64,000 nucleotides of DNA from Tridacna crocea (lineage: Eukaryota > Mollusca > Bivalvia > Cardiida > Cardiidae): positions 39,022,501 through 39,086,500 of the forward strand of contig OX031057.1 of NCBI GenBank assembly GCA_943736015.1, written 5' to 3'. This document shows positions 46,297 through 56,765 of this stretch, piece after piece. Every line of letters starts with the position of its first letter. Positions within the stretch are counted from its first letter, which is position 1. A model generated the notes under the pieces. That model was not told the origin of the DNA. It did not search any database and was given only the letters and a program-made list of their open reading frames with translations. Made by a program: the position numbers and the translations under genes.

Positions 46297-47059
46297 AGAA
46301 AAAAAGATCTAGCCTTTTTTTGTATAAGAAAAATGGACCAACTGTTGTCCGATAAAAACAGGCCGAGCTGTTACAATAAGCTAGGTGTTTGGCGTTAACA
46401 TGTTAATAAAAAAAAACCATCAATATCTTAAATACGGTTTTATATTAAAATCGGAAACAAAAACAGCACGTGCAGTGAATCTTATACGGAGAAATTGTAA
46501 GGCTTTGAGTCGCAGATAAATTTCTGTAATCCACCAAACAGCATGGAATGATAGCTCGATATAGCTGTTCTTTTTCAAAGGAGAAGATAAAAATACAAAG
46601 TAGGTTGATACAGACATCATATTAATCGCCACAAATTTCCCAAGTAATCCTCAGAAACGAACTTCTGGCAGAGGACTTTGACTCTGCACTTTGACAGTGC
46701 ATTAAACCAAATTTTTTACTGCAAAGAGAAACGTGAGTGCCTGAAAGTTTTCGTATGGTTGGAAACACACTTTAAATAAAATATAAATGTAAAATTGTTT
46801 TTCAAAGAGAATTTAGTAATTATTCGTTTTGACACACCTTGGCGAACTGTCAAAAAAATGAACTTAAACCGGAAGTGACGTAATCTGCGTGTGAAAACTT
46901 TCTTTGTTTACGAAAAAATAGAAATGTAGACAGCTGACAGTTGGAGATTTTTTTTATGGAGGCTTTTAAAAACATTCAGGGAAACGACTAAAGTGTTTTA
47001 CTCTTATAAAGTACTTTCTGCTTTTCCCGAAATATTTCTAAAAGGATTTTAAGTGTCGT
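46297..47059. other. Intergenic, no gene recognised
   Basis: No supported frame; TGACGTAA occurs once near 46876. Confidence 0.35.
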
Positions 47060-47288
47060 TTAACCCATTACCGCACAACGCCTACTTTTGACGACCCTGA
47101 GAAAGCAGCCTTTAGAAAACATTATGGGATAAGGAGAAAAGGCTGGTAACCAGCATTTTCTCCTTTTCCCACAATGTTTTCTACCCTTCCCGAAACAAGT
47201 TTTAAATTTCCAGTCACTTTTATTTTGTCGTCTGCAAATGCTTTCAATTTGGACAAGCCTAAAACAGTGTCGTTTGGTAATGGGTTAA
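47060..47288. mobile_element. Complete TTAA MITE
   Basis: TTAACCCATTACCGCACAAC to GTCGTTTGGTAATGGGTTAA. The ends are inverted repeats over TTAACCCATTACC. Confidence 0.92.
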
Positions 47289-47392
47289 ATATGTGATTAT
47301 GATGTAAAAGGTTAAGAGCATAAGGGCCCGGGATTCAGAAAGACGACTGGTTATAACAGAAACACAGCCATTATTCAAGGTCTTCATGTCCA

Positions 47393-47793
47393 CATCTTCG
47401 CAAGCCAAGGCTGACGATTCACTACGCTACTCTACCCTTGGCAGATCGAGCGTGATTTTTACATTCCCCCGATACGCTTTTTCATTGGATGCAGCCAGCT
47501 CTAGCTGCAACGAATGAAATCGCTCGTAGCATTTCATCCTTGATAAAAATAGAACATGGTCGCTACCTTTCGAATAGAAGGTAAATATGGAAGCCCACGT
47601 GAATGTCTGCTTATCGCTTCATGTGTATTCGTAAGCGGTTTGTAAAACAATATTTCATTTACTTTTAGTAATAGGATGTAAAGGGGGTATCAACCAGCAT
47701 CCAATAGAGGGTGCATCGCAGGAATCTCGAAATCGGGCTCAATAAGCCAAGGTAAGATCCACGTAGTGATCGTAAACTTGGCTTGCGAAGATG
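47393..47793. mobile_element. CATCTTCGC-terminal MITE, full length
   Basis: 401 bp, CATCTTCGCAAGCCAAGG to ACTTGGCTTGCGAAGATG; reverse orientation of the family in the array. Flanks TCATGTCCA (47384-47392) and TCAAGTCCA (47794-47802) are an 8-of-9 match, in line with 9-bp duplications elsewhere. Confidence 0.82.
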
Positions 47794-48304
47794 TCAAGTC
47801 CATGAAGTAACTACAAATCACTTTCGCCACAACAATGTCACGAATGATAAAAACTTTGTTACGTTTTTCGTGCTTTGCATCCATAAAAAAGTGTTCAGGC
47901 TTATCTATATCCAGTTGAAACAGTGCAATCGATATTTTCATTTGGTTTCCGTAAAAGTTACAATTTTCTATCGAAATCCCTCTAGAACATTCTCGTTGAT
48001 ACTCAGTTTAGAAGCTGAACTTCTTTTTCTAGGGCATGGATCGATTTTTTTTTAATTATTTCAATACTTGTCGTTTACTTTAAATTCAACATGGTTTAAG
48101 TGTGAAATAAAATGGTCACTTCACATGCTTTGAAATACTGAAATCAATCCGCGCAGGCTGACCTGGGTCGAAACAACTTGCAATTTTCTAAATGCTATTT
48201 TCTAAATTTCAAAATGCCATTTTACTTTATGATTGGTCTGATTTTTAATTAAAAATGATTTTTTTTTTTCTATTTTGCAAGACTTAAAAAAAGAAGTAGT
48301 TTCT

Positions 48305-48557
48305 TTACGACTATGCTCTGACAAAAAGGGCTTAATGCATTTCCTTGATGCATTAAACCATGCCAGTCATAATTATAAATCAATAAACCCATTTTGTCTA
48401 ACAATCGACAATCTGGAGGTAGAATGGTCTTTAGGCAGACAAAAAAATGGCCGATGGTAAAATAAAATTTACCTATGTCAGCCTGCGTGGACTCCACAGG
48501 CTGATACGGGTCGATACTTTTAGCAGATGCATTAACCCCCTTTTTCACAGAACACGG
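48305..48557. mobile_element. Two-part hairpin element, GCAGGCTGA family
   Basis: Ends TGCTCTGACAAAAAGGGCTT and CCCCCTTTTTCACAGAACA, with the hairpin CAGCCTGCGTGGACTCCACA near 48480. A lone hairpin half lies at about 48148-48172. Confidence 0.65.
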
Positions 48558-48957
48558 TCCTGTTGTGTTAATTTATTTGTGCCCTGTCCCAAAGCGCCGC
48601 TCACGTGCTTGTTTGGTCAAGAATCCACTTGCGAATTACGAACTAGACGGATATGAGTTCGTTCAGCTTGGGCTTTCCAAAAAGGCGGTTCGTTAGATGA
48701 TATTCAGATTTCTTTCCGGGAAGATTACAATGATAACGATGGAGAATGTTGACTCAAGTTTATACAGCATATTCTGTTTCACATTTCAAAAGCTTTTAGA
48801 AAAACGAATATATTATGGCCAACACTAACACTGTTAAACCCTACGAGTTATCCATTCTAGACAGGCTCGACTTGTAGCCATTTTTCTATGACGAATATAT
48901 ACTCTTACAAATAAAGAACGTTGTAGATATACATGTAAGTTCAACTTGGCCAGTCTG

Positions 48958-49141
48958 GGCCCGTATTCACCAACCATTCTTGAGAATATTCTCAGTCTTA
49001 TTCTCCAATGTTTTCTAAATTTGTAAGTAACGCAACTTCTGACTGGCTAAACCATCAGAAGTTGCGTTACTTACAAAATGTATAAAATTCTGGAGAATAA
49101 GACAGAGAACGTTCTTGAGAATGGTTGGTGAATACGGGCCC
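48958..49141. mobile_element. CTG-flanked foldback MITE, GGCCCGTATTC family
   Basis: GGCCCGTATTCACCAACCAT and its complement at the right end; centre GTAAGTAACGCAACTTCTGA pairs with TCAGAAGTTGCGTTACTTAC. CTG stands on both sides. Confidence 0.85.
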
Positions 49142-49520
49142 TGGTCTTGAAGCCACTACAGCTCCATGGCCATGATTAGATCTTGGTAGCTGTGAACAAT
49201 GATGATCCAATTTCAAACTGCACATTCGGTTAAGTATGACCTACAATGTTCAAGATTTAGGCACGGCGTCAACATTTAGGAAGCATGCTTTATTCTTACC
49301 TATAGAATATTATATACAGTAATTATTGCTTTTGCAGACATTATAGATTATGGTAATACAAGCATTTTACTCTGTCTGATCTTGATCTACTCTTTCTGAA
49401 TAATTCCCAGCAAATAGACCAACAAAGTCTTTAAACTGCAACACCTCGGTCTTTTGACTAATTTGACCAACGAAAATAGCCATCGGAATTTCATGCCTCT
49501 CAATACACTGAGAGAACTAT

Positions 49521-49731
49521 TTAACCCATTACCATACAATCCCTATTTTGACGACCTTGAGAAAGAATCCTTTAGGAAACATTGTGGGAAAAGGGGAAAA
49601 GTCTACTTTTCCCACAATTTTTTCCTACTCTTCACAAAAGAAATTTAAAATTTTCAATCACTTTTATTTTGTCGCCTGTAGATGCTTTCGATTTCGACAA
49701 GCCTAAAATATTGTCGTTTGTAATGAGTTAA
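49521..49731. mobile_element. TTAA MITE at the 3' end of the GPCR gene
   Basis: TTAACCCATTACCATACAAT to TTGTCGTTTGTAATGAGTTAA. The left palindrome arm is reduced. The right TTAA (49728-49731) overlaps the GPCR stop codon on the minus strand. Confidence 0.88.
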
Positions 49732-50502
49732 ACAGCTGAGCTCACGTCTACAAGTTCCATAATGTCTGACATGCCTTTCACACTGGGTTGACATTGTTTT
49801 AGTTTCGGTGTCGTGTTGACAGCTTTATCTACAAAGTCTGTTTTATCTGTCACTTCTGGGTTGTTTATTTCATTCGATATATCACTGGCTTGAGCAATCT
49901 TCTTTGGGTCCTGATTTGTAATCGACGCTGGTTGCCTTTCGAATGAGTTTTGTAGTAAAATGGACAGTTTTCTAAATTTAAACGCCGATATAAATCTCGT
50001 TCGGAATGTCTTTGACATGAAGCAATACATAATTGGATTGGTCGATATAAACAGATGGGGAACCAGGGGAGCCAATATTTTAATTTCGTAGAACACGTCG
50101 GAGAAGAAAGTTCCAAACGCTACATAAAGTTCAACGAGATGAACGGGCAACCAGCACACAGCGAAGCATATTGTCATCACTATCGTCATTTTCACGACTC
50201 GACGCCGTTTCCGTAAAGTTTGTATCGTCTTTGTGCTTGCTTTATTATAATTCTGCATTGAAAACCACAGCCGTTTACCTATACGATAGTAACAAATGCC
50301 GAGAGCAAGCTGTGGAATCACGTATAAAAATAGAAACATCAGTGAGGCGAGAGTTTTATGCTCCCAGGGGTGCCTGTAATAATTCAGACAGACGTTTTCT
50401 CCAAAAAGGTCAATCTTTTTCGAGATCTTGATTGCCGGACTGCTGATGGCAAGGGAAATCACCCAAAAACTGGCTATTACGATCATCGTCTTCTTCACTG
50501 TC
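49728..50502 (-). CDS. Class A peptide-type GPCR, last exon (TM4-TM7 and tail)
   Basis: Minus-strand terminal exon, 257 residues, acceptor TATTTTCAG at 50503 on. In order: TM4 (TMIVIASFWVISLAISSPAI), extracellular loop 2 with the conserved disulfide Cys (GENVCLNYY), TM5 with its Pro (LFLYVIPQLALGICYYRIGK), a basic loop (TLRKRRRVVK), TM6 with CWLP (TICFAVCWLPVHLVELY), TM7 with NPIMY (FISTNPIMYCFMS), helix 8 (KTFRTRF), then an 80-residue Ser/Thr-rich tail without membrane segments. These motifs mark a rhodopsin-family G-protein-coupled receptor; the TM3-TM5 style suggests a neuropeptide receptor (galanin, allatostatin-A or NPFF-like), ligand unknown. It joins in phase to the TM3 exon at 53469-53586. 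The first exon(s) with TM1-TM2 were not found, so the gene is partial here. The TAA stop lies in the TTAA end of a MITE. Confidence 0.9.
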
Positions 50503-50980
50503 CTGAAAATATTAACGGAAAATATGACGTCAGAACTGATCGGGCCCACCTAAATGGAGCTTTTTCATGTAATAAAAGCACTCGGCTGTCTCACGACGAT
50601 AGTTATTATTGTGTCGGCCAGAATGTCACGAAATATGTAAATCCACGAAAAAAAAATAGAGTTGCATTTCTTTGTCAGATTTTCTGACACAAGATTGAAC
50701 ACAGTTGATTCTGCTGGGTTTCCTGATCTATATTCGTTTAAACACTTATAAAAGTTTACAAAAGGAGCCCTCTGATCTTTATCTTCTTTTTTCGCAGATA
50801 CGAATTAGGAAAACCGCCCACAGCTAGTCGATGAATGTGTTATTTCTCGGATTAGTAATATTAAACGTTATCAGTCGAAGCTACCCTCATGGGGTCAAGT
50901 GACATTCTGACATGGCTTTTTTTCTGTTGCAATAATTTTCTACTGGGGAATGGACGCCATTACTTTATATATATTTTAGA

Positions 50981-51147
50981 AATAATCTTTTTCTTGTCGT
51001 GGTTTAGCATTCAATAAACCACAGTTGTAAGTAATGAGGCACAATATATAATCCATGAGGGCGATAGCCCGAGTGGTTATTCAGTGCGCCTCATAACTCA
51101 CAACGTGGTTTATTGAGCGGTATACCACGACAGAGAGAAGATGATTT
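50981..51147. repeat. Foldback, TGTCGTGGTTTA family
   Basis: TTGTCGTGGTTTAGCATTCA and AATAAACCAC at the left are mirrored by GTGGTTTATTGAGCGGTATA and CCACGACAGA at the right; the core has GGGCGATAGCCCGAG. Confidence 0.75.
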
Positions 51148-51554
51148 GGATTCTAACATGGCCAACTCTAAATGTAATGAAAACAAGTTCATGCTTACAG
51201 TAAAAACGCGGATGTAGATTATAGTCCATTGAATACCATACTTAGTTACTTCGTACAGAATGACATCACTTTATATGAAATGACGTCTCCCTATACATAG
51301 AATAACATAGATTTTACCAAGCTCTCACTGTGCAGTGTCTATAGAGCCGAAATCATGTGTCATGTTAGAATTGAAAAAAAATATATAATATAAGATATGA
51401 AAATAACAATGCAAAACGAGGATTGCTCGGAAGGGATAAATTTCAGTGGATCACAATTAGTTTAACGGGTTTTAGCCTTACAAAGTAATTTTCTTTTTCT
51501 TCCCCTCAGAAGCGCTCAGACGCAGGCAGGGCTAGTCTGTCAACACTATATGGA

Positions 51555-51810
51555 TTGTAACACGCGAAAAGGGGAATCGGACATTAGCGTACAATGTCGT
51601 TTCGGATCAGCCTGCACAGTCTGCGCAGGCTAATCCGAGATGGCACTTTACGACTACATTAGATTTTTTGCAACAGTAGACTGGTGCAAAACAGAAAATT
51701 ACATTTTAAACGGAAAGCGTCGTCTCGGATCAGCCTGCGCAGATTGCGCAGGCAGATCCGAGACGACGCTTTACGCAAATGTCCCAATGCCCCTTTTACG
51801 CGTGTCGCAG
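51555..51810. mobile_element. Two-hairpin element with CACGCGAAAAGGGG ends
   Basis: Ends TTGTAACACGCGAAAAGGGG and CCCCTTTTACGCGTGTCGCA. Inside are two separate hairpins, GATCAGCCTGCACAG/CTGCGCAGGCTAATC and GATCAGCCTGCGCAG/TTGCGCAGGCAGATC, joined by an ACTACATTAGATT spacer. Related copies: 52320-52475 (partial), 53641-54115 (interrupted), 54965-55225. Confidence 0.8.
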
Positions 51811-52105
51811 ACCATATATGGGAAACTATATTGTACCATTACGAAAAAAAGGACTGGAAAAGTGTGAAAGATTTTCAATATGATAAATGATGAAATATGC
51901 TTTCGAGGGGCTATCAGCGTTTTTCTCCTATTGCAACAATGTTTCAAAAACTATGTTCTTCAAGGCTGTTGAAGCACAGAAATGTTTAAGTGGAACTTGG
52001 TTATCGTCCGTGGTCTGCGCATGTCATACTCTTCGAAGACTCTACTCATTACTTCCTACCGCCCCATTGTTGCCACTGTTTCAAACAACTGACTTAAGCA
52101 TGAGG

Positions 52106-52245
52106 TAGACTGATCCATTGACAAACACAAAACTGACCAATAGCGATAACTTTCCGTTCAGGTCAGCCTGCGCGCACTGCGCAGGCTGACCTGAGCCGAA
52201 ACTTTTTGCACATGCATTAAGCCCCCTTTTCAAATAACACCACTA
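52106..52245. repeat. Single-hairpin GCGCAGGCTGAC element
   Basis: AGGTCAGCCTGCGCGCACTG and CGCAGGCTGACCTGA form the stem; GCATTAAGCCCCCTTTTC follows, as in the array copies near 8750. Confidence 0.7.
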
Positions 52246-52575
52246 ATATACAATGAGCAAAACGCTTCTATTCATGTCAGCTTGAGAGGACTGCGAGCTA
52301 CTCGTAGACACTTTCCGTTTTTTGTAATATTCTGTATTGTACAAGTCTACTGTAGCACAAAATCTAATGTAGTCGTAAAGTGTCGTTTCGGATCAGTCTG
52401 GCAATCTGCTCCGACTGCGCTGGCTGATCCGAGACGACACTTTACGCAAATGTCCGAATGCCCCTTTCAGCATGTCGCAAGCCTAATAGGATGGGAATGT
52501 CGGTCGAGTGCAATTGCATTGACAGAATTAGTGACGTGAACCAAACAAAGTAAAAAAAGAAATTAGATGACAAAC

Positions 52576-52686
52576 CCATGTTGTTTTTGCGAGTCAAGGT
52601 TGCATAATGTCTGTCAAGACTGGCCGCTGTCATCTGACTAGAAACGAGAATTAAACCTATCCCCAAAATATAAGCCATAAATTCCG
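52576..52686 (-). pseudogene. Decayed duplicate of the GPCR TM3 exon
   Basis: The minus-strand reading EFMAYILGIGLILVSSQM then TAASLDRHYATLTRKNNM aligns without gaps to the working exon up to LDRHYA (Asp at codon 24 in both). Similarity also continues past the donor (TGTCATCTA in both introns), which shows an exon-plus-flank duplication. The acceptor AG is gone (ACT in place of CAG), the end is 7 bp shorter, and splicing at the GTTTGT site to the TM4 exon would shift frame and meet TGA at once. So it is a dead exon or, less likely, part of another transcript. Confidence 0.75.
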
Positions 52687-52960
52687 AGTTTTCAGATCGT
52701 AAAGGAGGAAAAAAACGTTTAAAAACTGATGGAAGAGGAGAAAAGGAGAAAATGTCAGTATTTTCTCCTTTTCCAACAATAATTTCTGTCCTTTTACAGA
52801 CAAAATCAAATATTCGAGCTGCATTCAGTACGTATTCTACAAATCATCGGTTTACTTCAAAAGCTTGTTTCAAGCTGTAGTTACGAGGTTTTTTGAGTAA
52901 GGTGGCGAAAGGCTGCTCTGGTTACCAGCATGTTCTTTTCCATCAACGATATCTATCCTT

Positions 52961-53127
52961 TTAACCCTTTCCAAAACATGCCCTGGTTTTTCAGTAAAAG
53001 TCTTTTGAAAACGCTGTGGGAAAAGGAGCAATTGCTTTCTGCCATTTTCTCTAAGTCTAAAATTGTCGTCTGCAAACTATTTTTTCAGTTTGGAAGAGTC
53101 CAAAATTTGTCATTTGGGAAAGGGTTA
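52961..53127. mobile_element. TTAA MITE, centre deleted
   Basis: TTAACCCTTTCCAAAACATG to CATTTGGGAAAGGGTTAA, both TTAA present; only one palindrome arm is left. Confidence 0.82.
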
Positions 53128-53227
53128 AAGGCAAAATCGGCCCTTTGACCTACTTTCAATTTGTCGTCTGCAATTGCTTTTAATACGGTCGAGGCAAATT
53201 TTTGTTGTTTTATAAAGTGCAAAATCC

Positions 53228-53436
53228 TTAACCTATTACCGCACAATCCCTATTTTTGACGACCCTGAGAAAGAAGTCTTTAGAAAACATGGTGGGAAAA
53301 GGAGAAAATGCTGATAACCAGTTTTCTGCTCTTCACGAGACAAATTTCAAATTTTCAGTCACTTTTATTTTTGTCGTCTGCAAATGATTTGAATTTGGAC
53401 CAGCCTGAAATTTCGTCGATTGTTAAAGAGTTTTAA
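53228..53436. mobile_element. TTAA MITE next to the TM3 exon
   Basis: TTAACCTATTACCGCACAAT to TTGTTAAAGAGTTTTAA. Ends 33 bp from the TM3 exon, inside the GPCR intron. Confidence 0.8.
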
Positions 53437-53468
53437 AAACAGTCAGAAATAAACTAGATGACAGATAC

Positions 53469-53586
53469 CTGTGTTGTCTAGAAGTGACAGGATATAGGAT
53501 AGCGTAGTGTCTGTCGAGCCCGACAGCTGTCACAGACAGAACTGTCACTGACATCGTCACGTTCATCATGTAGTGGATCAGTTTGC
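53469..53586 (-). CDS. Class A GPCR, TM3 exon
   Basis: 118-bp exon with acceptor TTACTTGCAG and donor AG/GTATCTG. It reads (T)GC-KLIHYMMNVTMSVTVL then SVTAVGLDRHYAILYPVTSR-QH-AG. The split first codon ends in GC, so it is probably TGC, the conserved TM3 Cys that pairs with loop 2. LDRHYAILYP is the DRY-region variant at the end of TM3. The exon ends in AG and the next begins with G, giving Arg and continuing into TVKKTMIV of TM4, a standard loop 2 layout. Upstream, TM1-TM2 should lie on the minus strand at higher coordinates; I see no candidate before 64,000. Confidence 0.88.
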
Positions 53587-53640
53587 CTGCAAGTAATAAA
53601 AAAGAATCGTATGATTTCATATATGGCTTGCATTAAATGG

Positions 53641-54115
53641 ATTGCAACGCGCGAAAAGGGGAATTCGGGCATTTCCGTAAAATGTCGTCTCAAATCGGCC
53701 AGTCCGCGCAGGCGTATCCGAGACGGCACTTTTGGACTACATTAGATTCCGTCTTAACCCTTTATCCCATAAGGCATTTCTATGGTATCTCTAATTGACC
53801 CTAAATAATACCCAGGATGAAGCCGTTTCTTATGTGTATATGTCACCTTTTGATAGCATAGAAAACATTGTGGCAAAAGGTGAAATTGCTCGTCGTGAGC
53901 AATTTCACCTTTTGCCACAATGTTTTCCAAAGACTCCTACAAGCAATGCGTAGAAATGAGTATCTATAGAGTAAAGGGTTAAAATAGACTCACGGAAAAC
54001 AGAAAATTACTTAAAGCGGAAAGTGTTGTCTCGGATTAGTCTGCGCGGACTGCGCAGACTAATCCGAGACGACTCTTTACACAAATGTCTTAATGCCCCT
54101 TTTCGCCTGTTCAAA
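53641..54115. mobile_element. Two-hairpin element interrupted by a TTAA MITE
   Basis: TTGCAACGCGCGAAAAGGGG starts it and CCCCTTTTCGCCTGTTCAA ends it. After ACTACATTAGATTCCGTC a complete MITE (53754-53982) intervenes, then the second hairpin continues (AATAGACTCACGGAAAACAG). Comparison with 51555-51810 gives the uninterrupted form. Confidence 0.85.
53754..53982. mobile_element. TTAA MITE, GTGGCAAAAGGTGAAATTGC subfamily, copy 2 (nested)
   Basis: TTAACCCTTTATCCCATAAG to ATAGAGTAAAGGGTTAA. Core CTCGTCGTGAG. Reverse orientation of 44367-44594. TTAA on both sides within a host element of known layout. Confidence 0.92.
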
Positions 54116-54266
54116 TAATTCAACCCACATCCTAAAATGGTCCAAGACTTGGAGTTTTTCGGCCCTACGCAATACCAATGAGTCATTCGAGCTGGTCAAG
54201 AAAGATGTAACTGTCTTACTCAATCGAATATATACGTTTTCAGAACTGTAGTAGACGCATTATTCT

Positions 54267-54494
54267 TTAACTCTTTACCACTCAACAAAATTTTAGACTG
54301 GTTCAAATTGAAAGCATTTGCAGACGACAAAATGAAGGTAACTGAAAAATTGAAATTTTATCAGGGAAGGGTAGAAAACACTGTGGGAAAAGGAGAAAAT
54401 GCTGGTTACCAGCATTTTCTTCTTTTCCTACAGTCTTTTCAAAAGGCTTCTTTCTCAGGTCGTCAAAATTAGGGATTGTGTGGTAATTGGTTAA
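54267..54494. mobile_element. Complete TTAA MITE
   Basis: TTAACTCTTTACCACTCAAC to TGTGGTAATTGGTTAA, with the 46-bp palindrome around GCTGGTTACCAGC. Confidence 0.9.
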
Positions 54495-54711
54495 CAAGCC
54501 AGCGTCCAGTCGTCAGAAATTTCTTAATCACTCCTTATCACGTGCTTTACAGATCTGTAGCAAGTAGCGTTATTAATTGTTCGTCTGTTCGGTAATTGTT
54601 ACGTTTTTAAGTATTGTCAGAATGTATTTATATGGGGAAAAATGTTAGATTGCACTACAGGCTGTTCTTTATTTTTTGGACACATATTTACTTAGAAAAG
54701 ACTCAAAATGG

Positions 54712-54940
54712 TTAATCCATTACCACACAATCCCTACTTTTGACGACCATAGGAAAGAAGCCTTTAGAAAACATTAGGTGAAAAGGAAAAAATGCTGGTA
54801 ACCAGCATTTTCTCCTTTTCCCACAATGTTTTCTACTCTTCACAAAACGAATTTCAAATTTTCAGTCACTTTTATTTTATCGTCTGGAAATGCTTTCGAT
54901 CTGGACAAGCCTATAATACTGCTGATTGGTAATGAGTTAA
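54712..54940. mobile_element. Complete TTAA MITE
   Basis: TTAATCCATTACCACACAAT to GATTGGTAATGAGTTAA; palindrome centre GCTGGTAACCAGC. Confidence 0.9.
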
Positions 54941-54964
54941 GAATATATGTACACATTATTTGGT

Positions 54965-55225
54965 CTGCAACACGCGAAAAGGTGCATTTGCTTAAAGTCT
55001 TGTATCGGATCAGCCTGCGCAGTCCGCGGAGGCTCATCCGAAACGAGACTTTCCGCTTTTTATGAATCTTTCTAATTTTGTGTTTTGCACAAGTCTACTA
55101 TAACACAAAATCTGCTGTAGTCATAATTATAGTGCCGTCTCGGATCAGCCTGCGCGGACTGCGCAGGCTGATTCGCGACGACATTTTACGCAGATGCCCG
55201 AATGCCCCTTTTCGCGTGTTGCAAT
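54965..55225. mobile_element. Two-hairpin element with CACGCGAAAAGG ends, complete
   Basis: CTGCAACACGCGAAAAGG to CCCCTTTTCGCGTGTTGCA. Hairpins GATCAGCCTGCGCAGTCCGC and GATCAGCCTGCGCGGACTGC. Confidence 0.85.
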
Positions 55226-55601
55226 CTATTTAATGTTATATTATTATTGTATGAGCAATGATTTTTTGTATGTTTATTTTTTGTAAACATGCAAAGTGCC
55301 CCCGTATGAGACGTTCCAAATGAAAGATTGAATGCAAGAAATACGCATTTTTAAAATGGTTGAAAAAACCTGTGCCTTCTTTCTACTCAGTCAACGTAAT
55401 GCTGATGACGACAATTTTAATGGCAAACATACAGTCAAAACGTCAGTGTCATTTAAAGAACTGATTGGAGGATACTTAACTCTGTCTAATAAAAATAATC
55501 TGGACGATTCGAAATTGAAATTATTTGGGGACATTAAATAATGTTGCGATTTGTCTTCGAAAGAATAAAAAGTCTTGTTTGAAGGACAGACCAGTAATTC
55601 A
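55226..55601. other. Intergenic, no gene recognised
   Basis: A 69-aa frame at 55332-55541 has no recognised motif, no splice context and no repeat; kept as unsupported. Confidence 0.3.
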
Positions 55602-55711
55602 TGATCTCGTTCGAACGACATAATGGATGACTTTGATTGGCTGATTATCTCGTTCGAACGACATAATGGATGACTTTGATTGGCTGATTATCTTTTTCGA
55701 ACGACATTATG
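55602..55711. repeat. 43-bp direct repeat, 2.5 copies
   Basis: TCTCGTTCGAACGACATAAT then GGATGACTTTGATTGGCTGAT is repeated at a 43-bp step; each copy contains the palindrome CGTTCGAACG. Confidence 0.9.
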
Positions 55712-56299
55712 TTTCATTTTTTGCAAATTGTTTAAAAGAAAAACGGAGAAAACAATTTTGGGTTGTTGCATTTTTCTAATAAAAAAATGCCGAGAAAACG
55801 GATTTGTTCTTCTGCATTTAAAAGAAAGCTCGAGAAAAATAATTATTATCTCGTGGGAGCGCGATTTTAAAAAATCACATGTCACCCCTGTGCCACCATA
55901 CTTCATAATACCCTTTTGCAGATTCTTTTTTTCATCCTGTATTGTATAAAGTATTGAATATGATGTGCGAAGTTGGGACTTATATAACGAAAAGCAACAA
56001 AGGTAAATGAGAAAGGCGAGTTTGAGGAACTATGTTATGTGCGAACATTATACAAGCCTTGTGAAATGGCGATAATTTAAAACCTTTATAAAACAATCAC
56101 GTTTTTGTTTCAAAAACATGTGAGTACAGGAGAAAATTTTAGAAACCAGTCTTTCTTCATTTTCCACAATATTTTCCAACGCAAAGACAAATCCTATTGC
56201 TTGAGTCATATTTAATTAAAATTTTGTCGTCTGCATATAATCTCACTATTGATAAGCTCATGCTTTTGTCGTCTGCTTATAAGTAACACATTACATGAT
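55712..56299. other. Intergenic with a degraded MITE
   Basis: A worn TTAA-type MITE is visible at about 56085-56295 (GGAGAAAATTTTAGAAACCA, TTTTGTCGTCTGCATAT). No gene. Confidence 0.4.
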
Positions 56300-56513
56300 T
56301 TAACCCTTTACCACACAATCCTTGGTTTTTACGACCTTTAGATAGAGAGCTTTTGAAAATATTGTGAGAAAAGGAGATAATGCTGGTAACTTTTTCTCCT
56401 TTTCCAACAATGTTTGGAAACAAATTTCAATTTTTGAGTTACGTTCATTTTGTCGTCTGCAAGCGCTTTCAATTGGGATCAGTCTAAAATTTTGTTCATT
56501 GGGAAAGGGTTAA
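56300..56513. mobile_element. TTAA MITE, core shortened
   Basis: TTAACCCTTTACCACACAAT to GGGAAAGGGTTAA; core GATAATGCTGGTAAC has lost part of the right arm. Confidence 0.85.
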
Positions 56514-56765
56514 TTATATCGATCTTTCAATAAATGATTTATGAAAGATGCTTCTTTTCCTGTCAGGGTCAGCATTTACTTTTAATGTTGAAAATCTGGA
56601 AGGATACGAAAAAAGAATTGTAAAGAATGATTGGTGAATACGGATCTAAGACCTGTTCCAGACCACGGTTTCTACGTTATAATATTTATCTGAAGACACG
56701 TTACAGGCCAAGTTTGATTTTCTATCTATGGACATGTTGCCCCGGATCGCGACTGCTATGTTACG

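Larger units (their letters stand above)
50503..53468 (-). other. GPCR intron, repeat-filled
   Basis: 2966-bp intron between the TM3 and TM4 exons. Donor GTATCT at its start and acceptor TTTTCAG at its end. It holds the foldback at 50981-51147, several TGCGCAG hairpins, the decayed TM3 exon and two TTAA MITEs. Confidence 0.8.

Noticed and set aside
52576..52686. Mutually exclusive alternative TM3 exon
   Set aside because: No acceptor AG at the homologous place, and joining to the TM4 exon meets a stop at once; kept as a pseudo-exon unless RNA shows otherwise.
51555..55225. CRISPR-like regularly spaced palindromes
   Set aside because: Spacing is irregular, the spacers are repeats themselves, and the context is animal DNA with introns.
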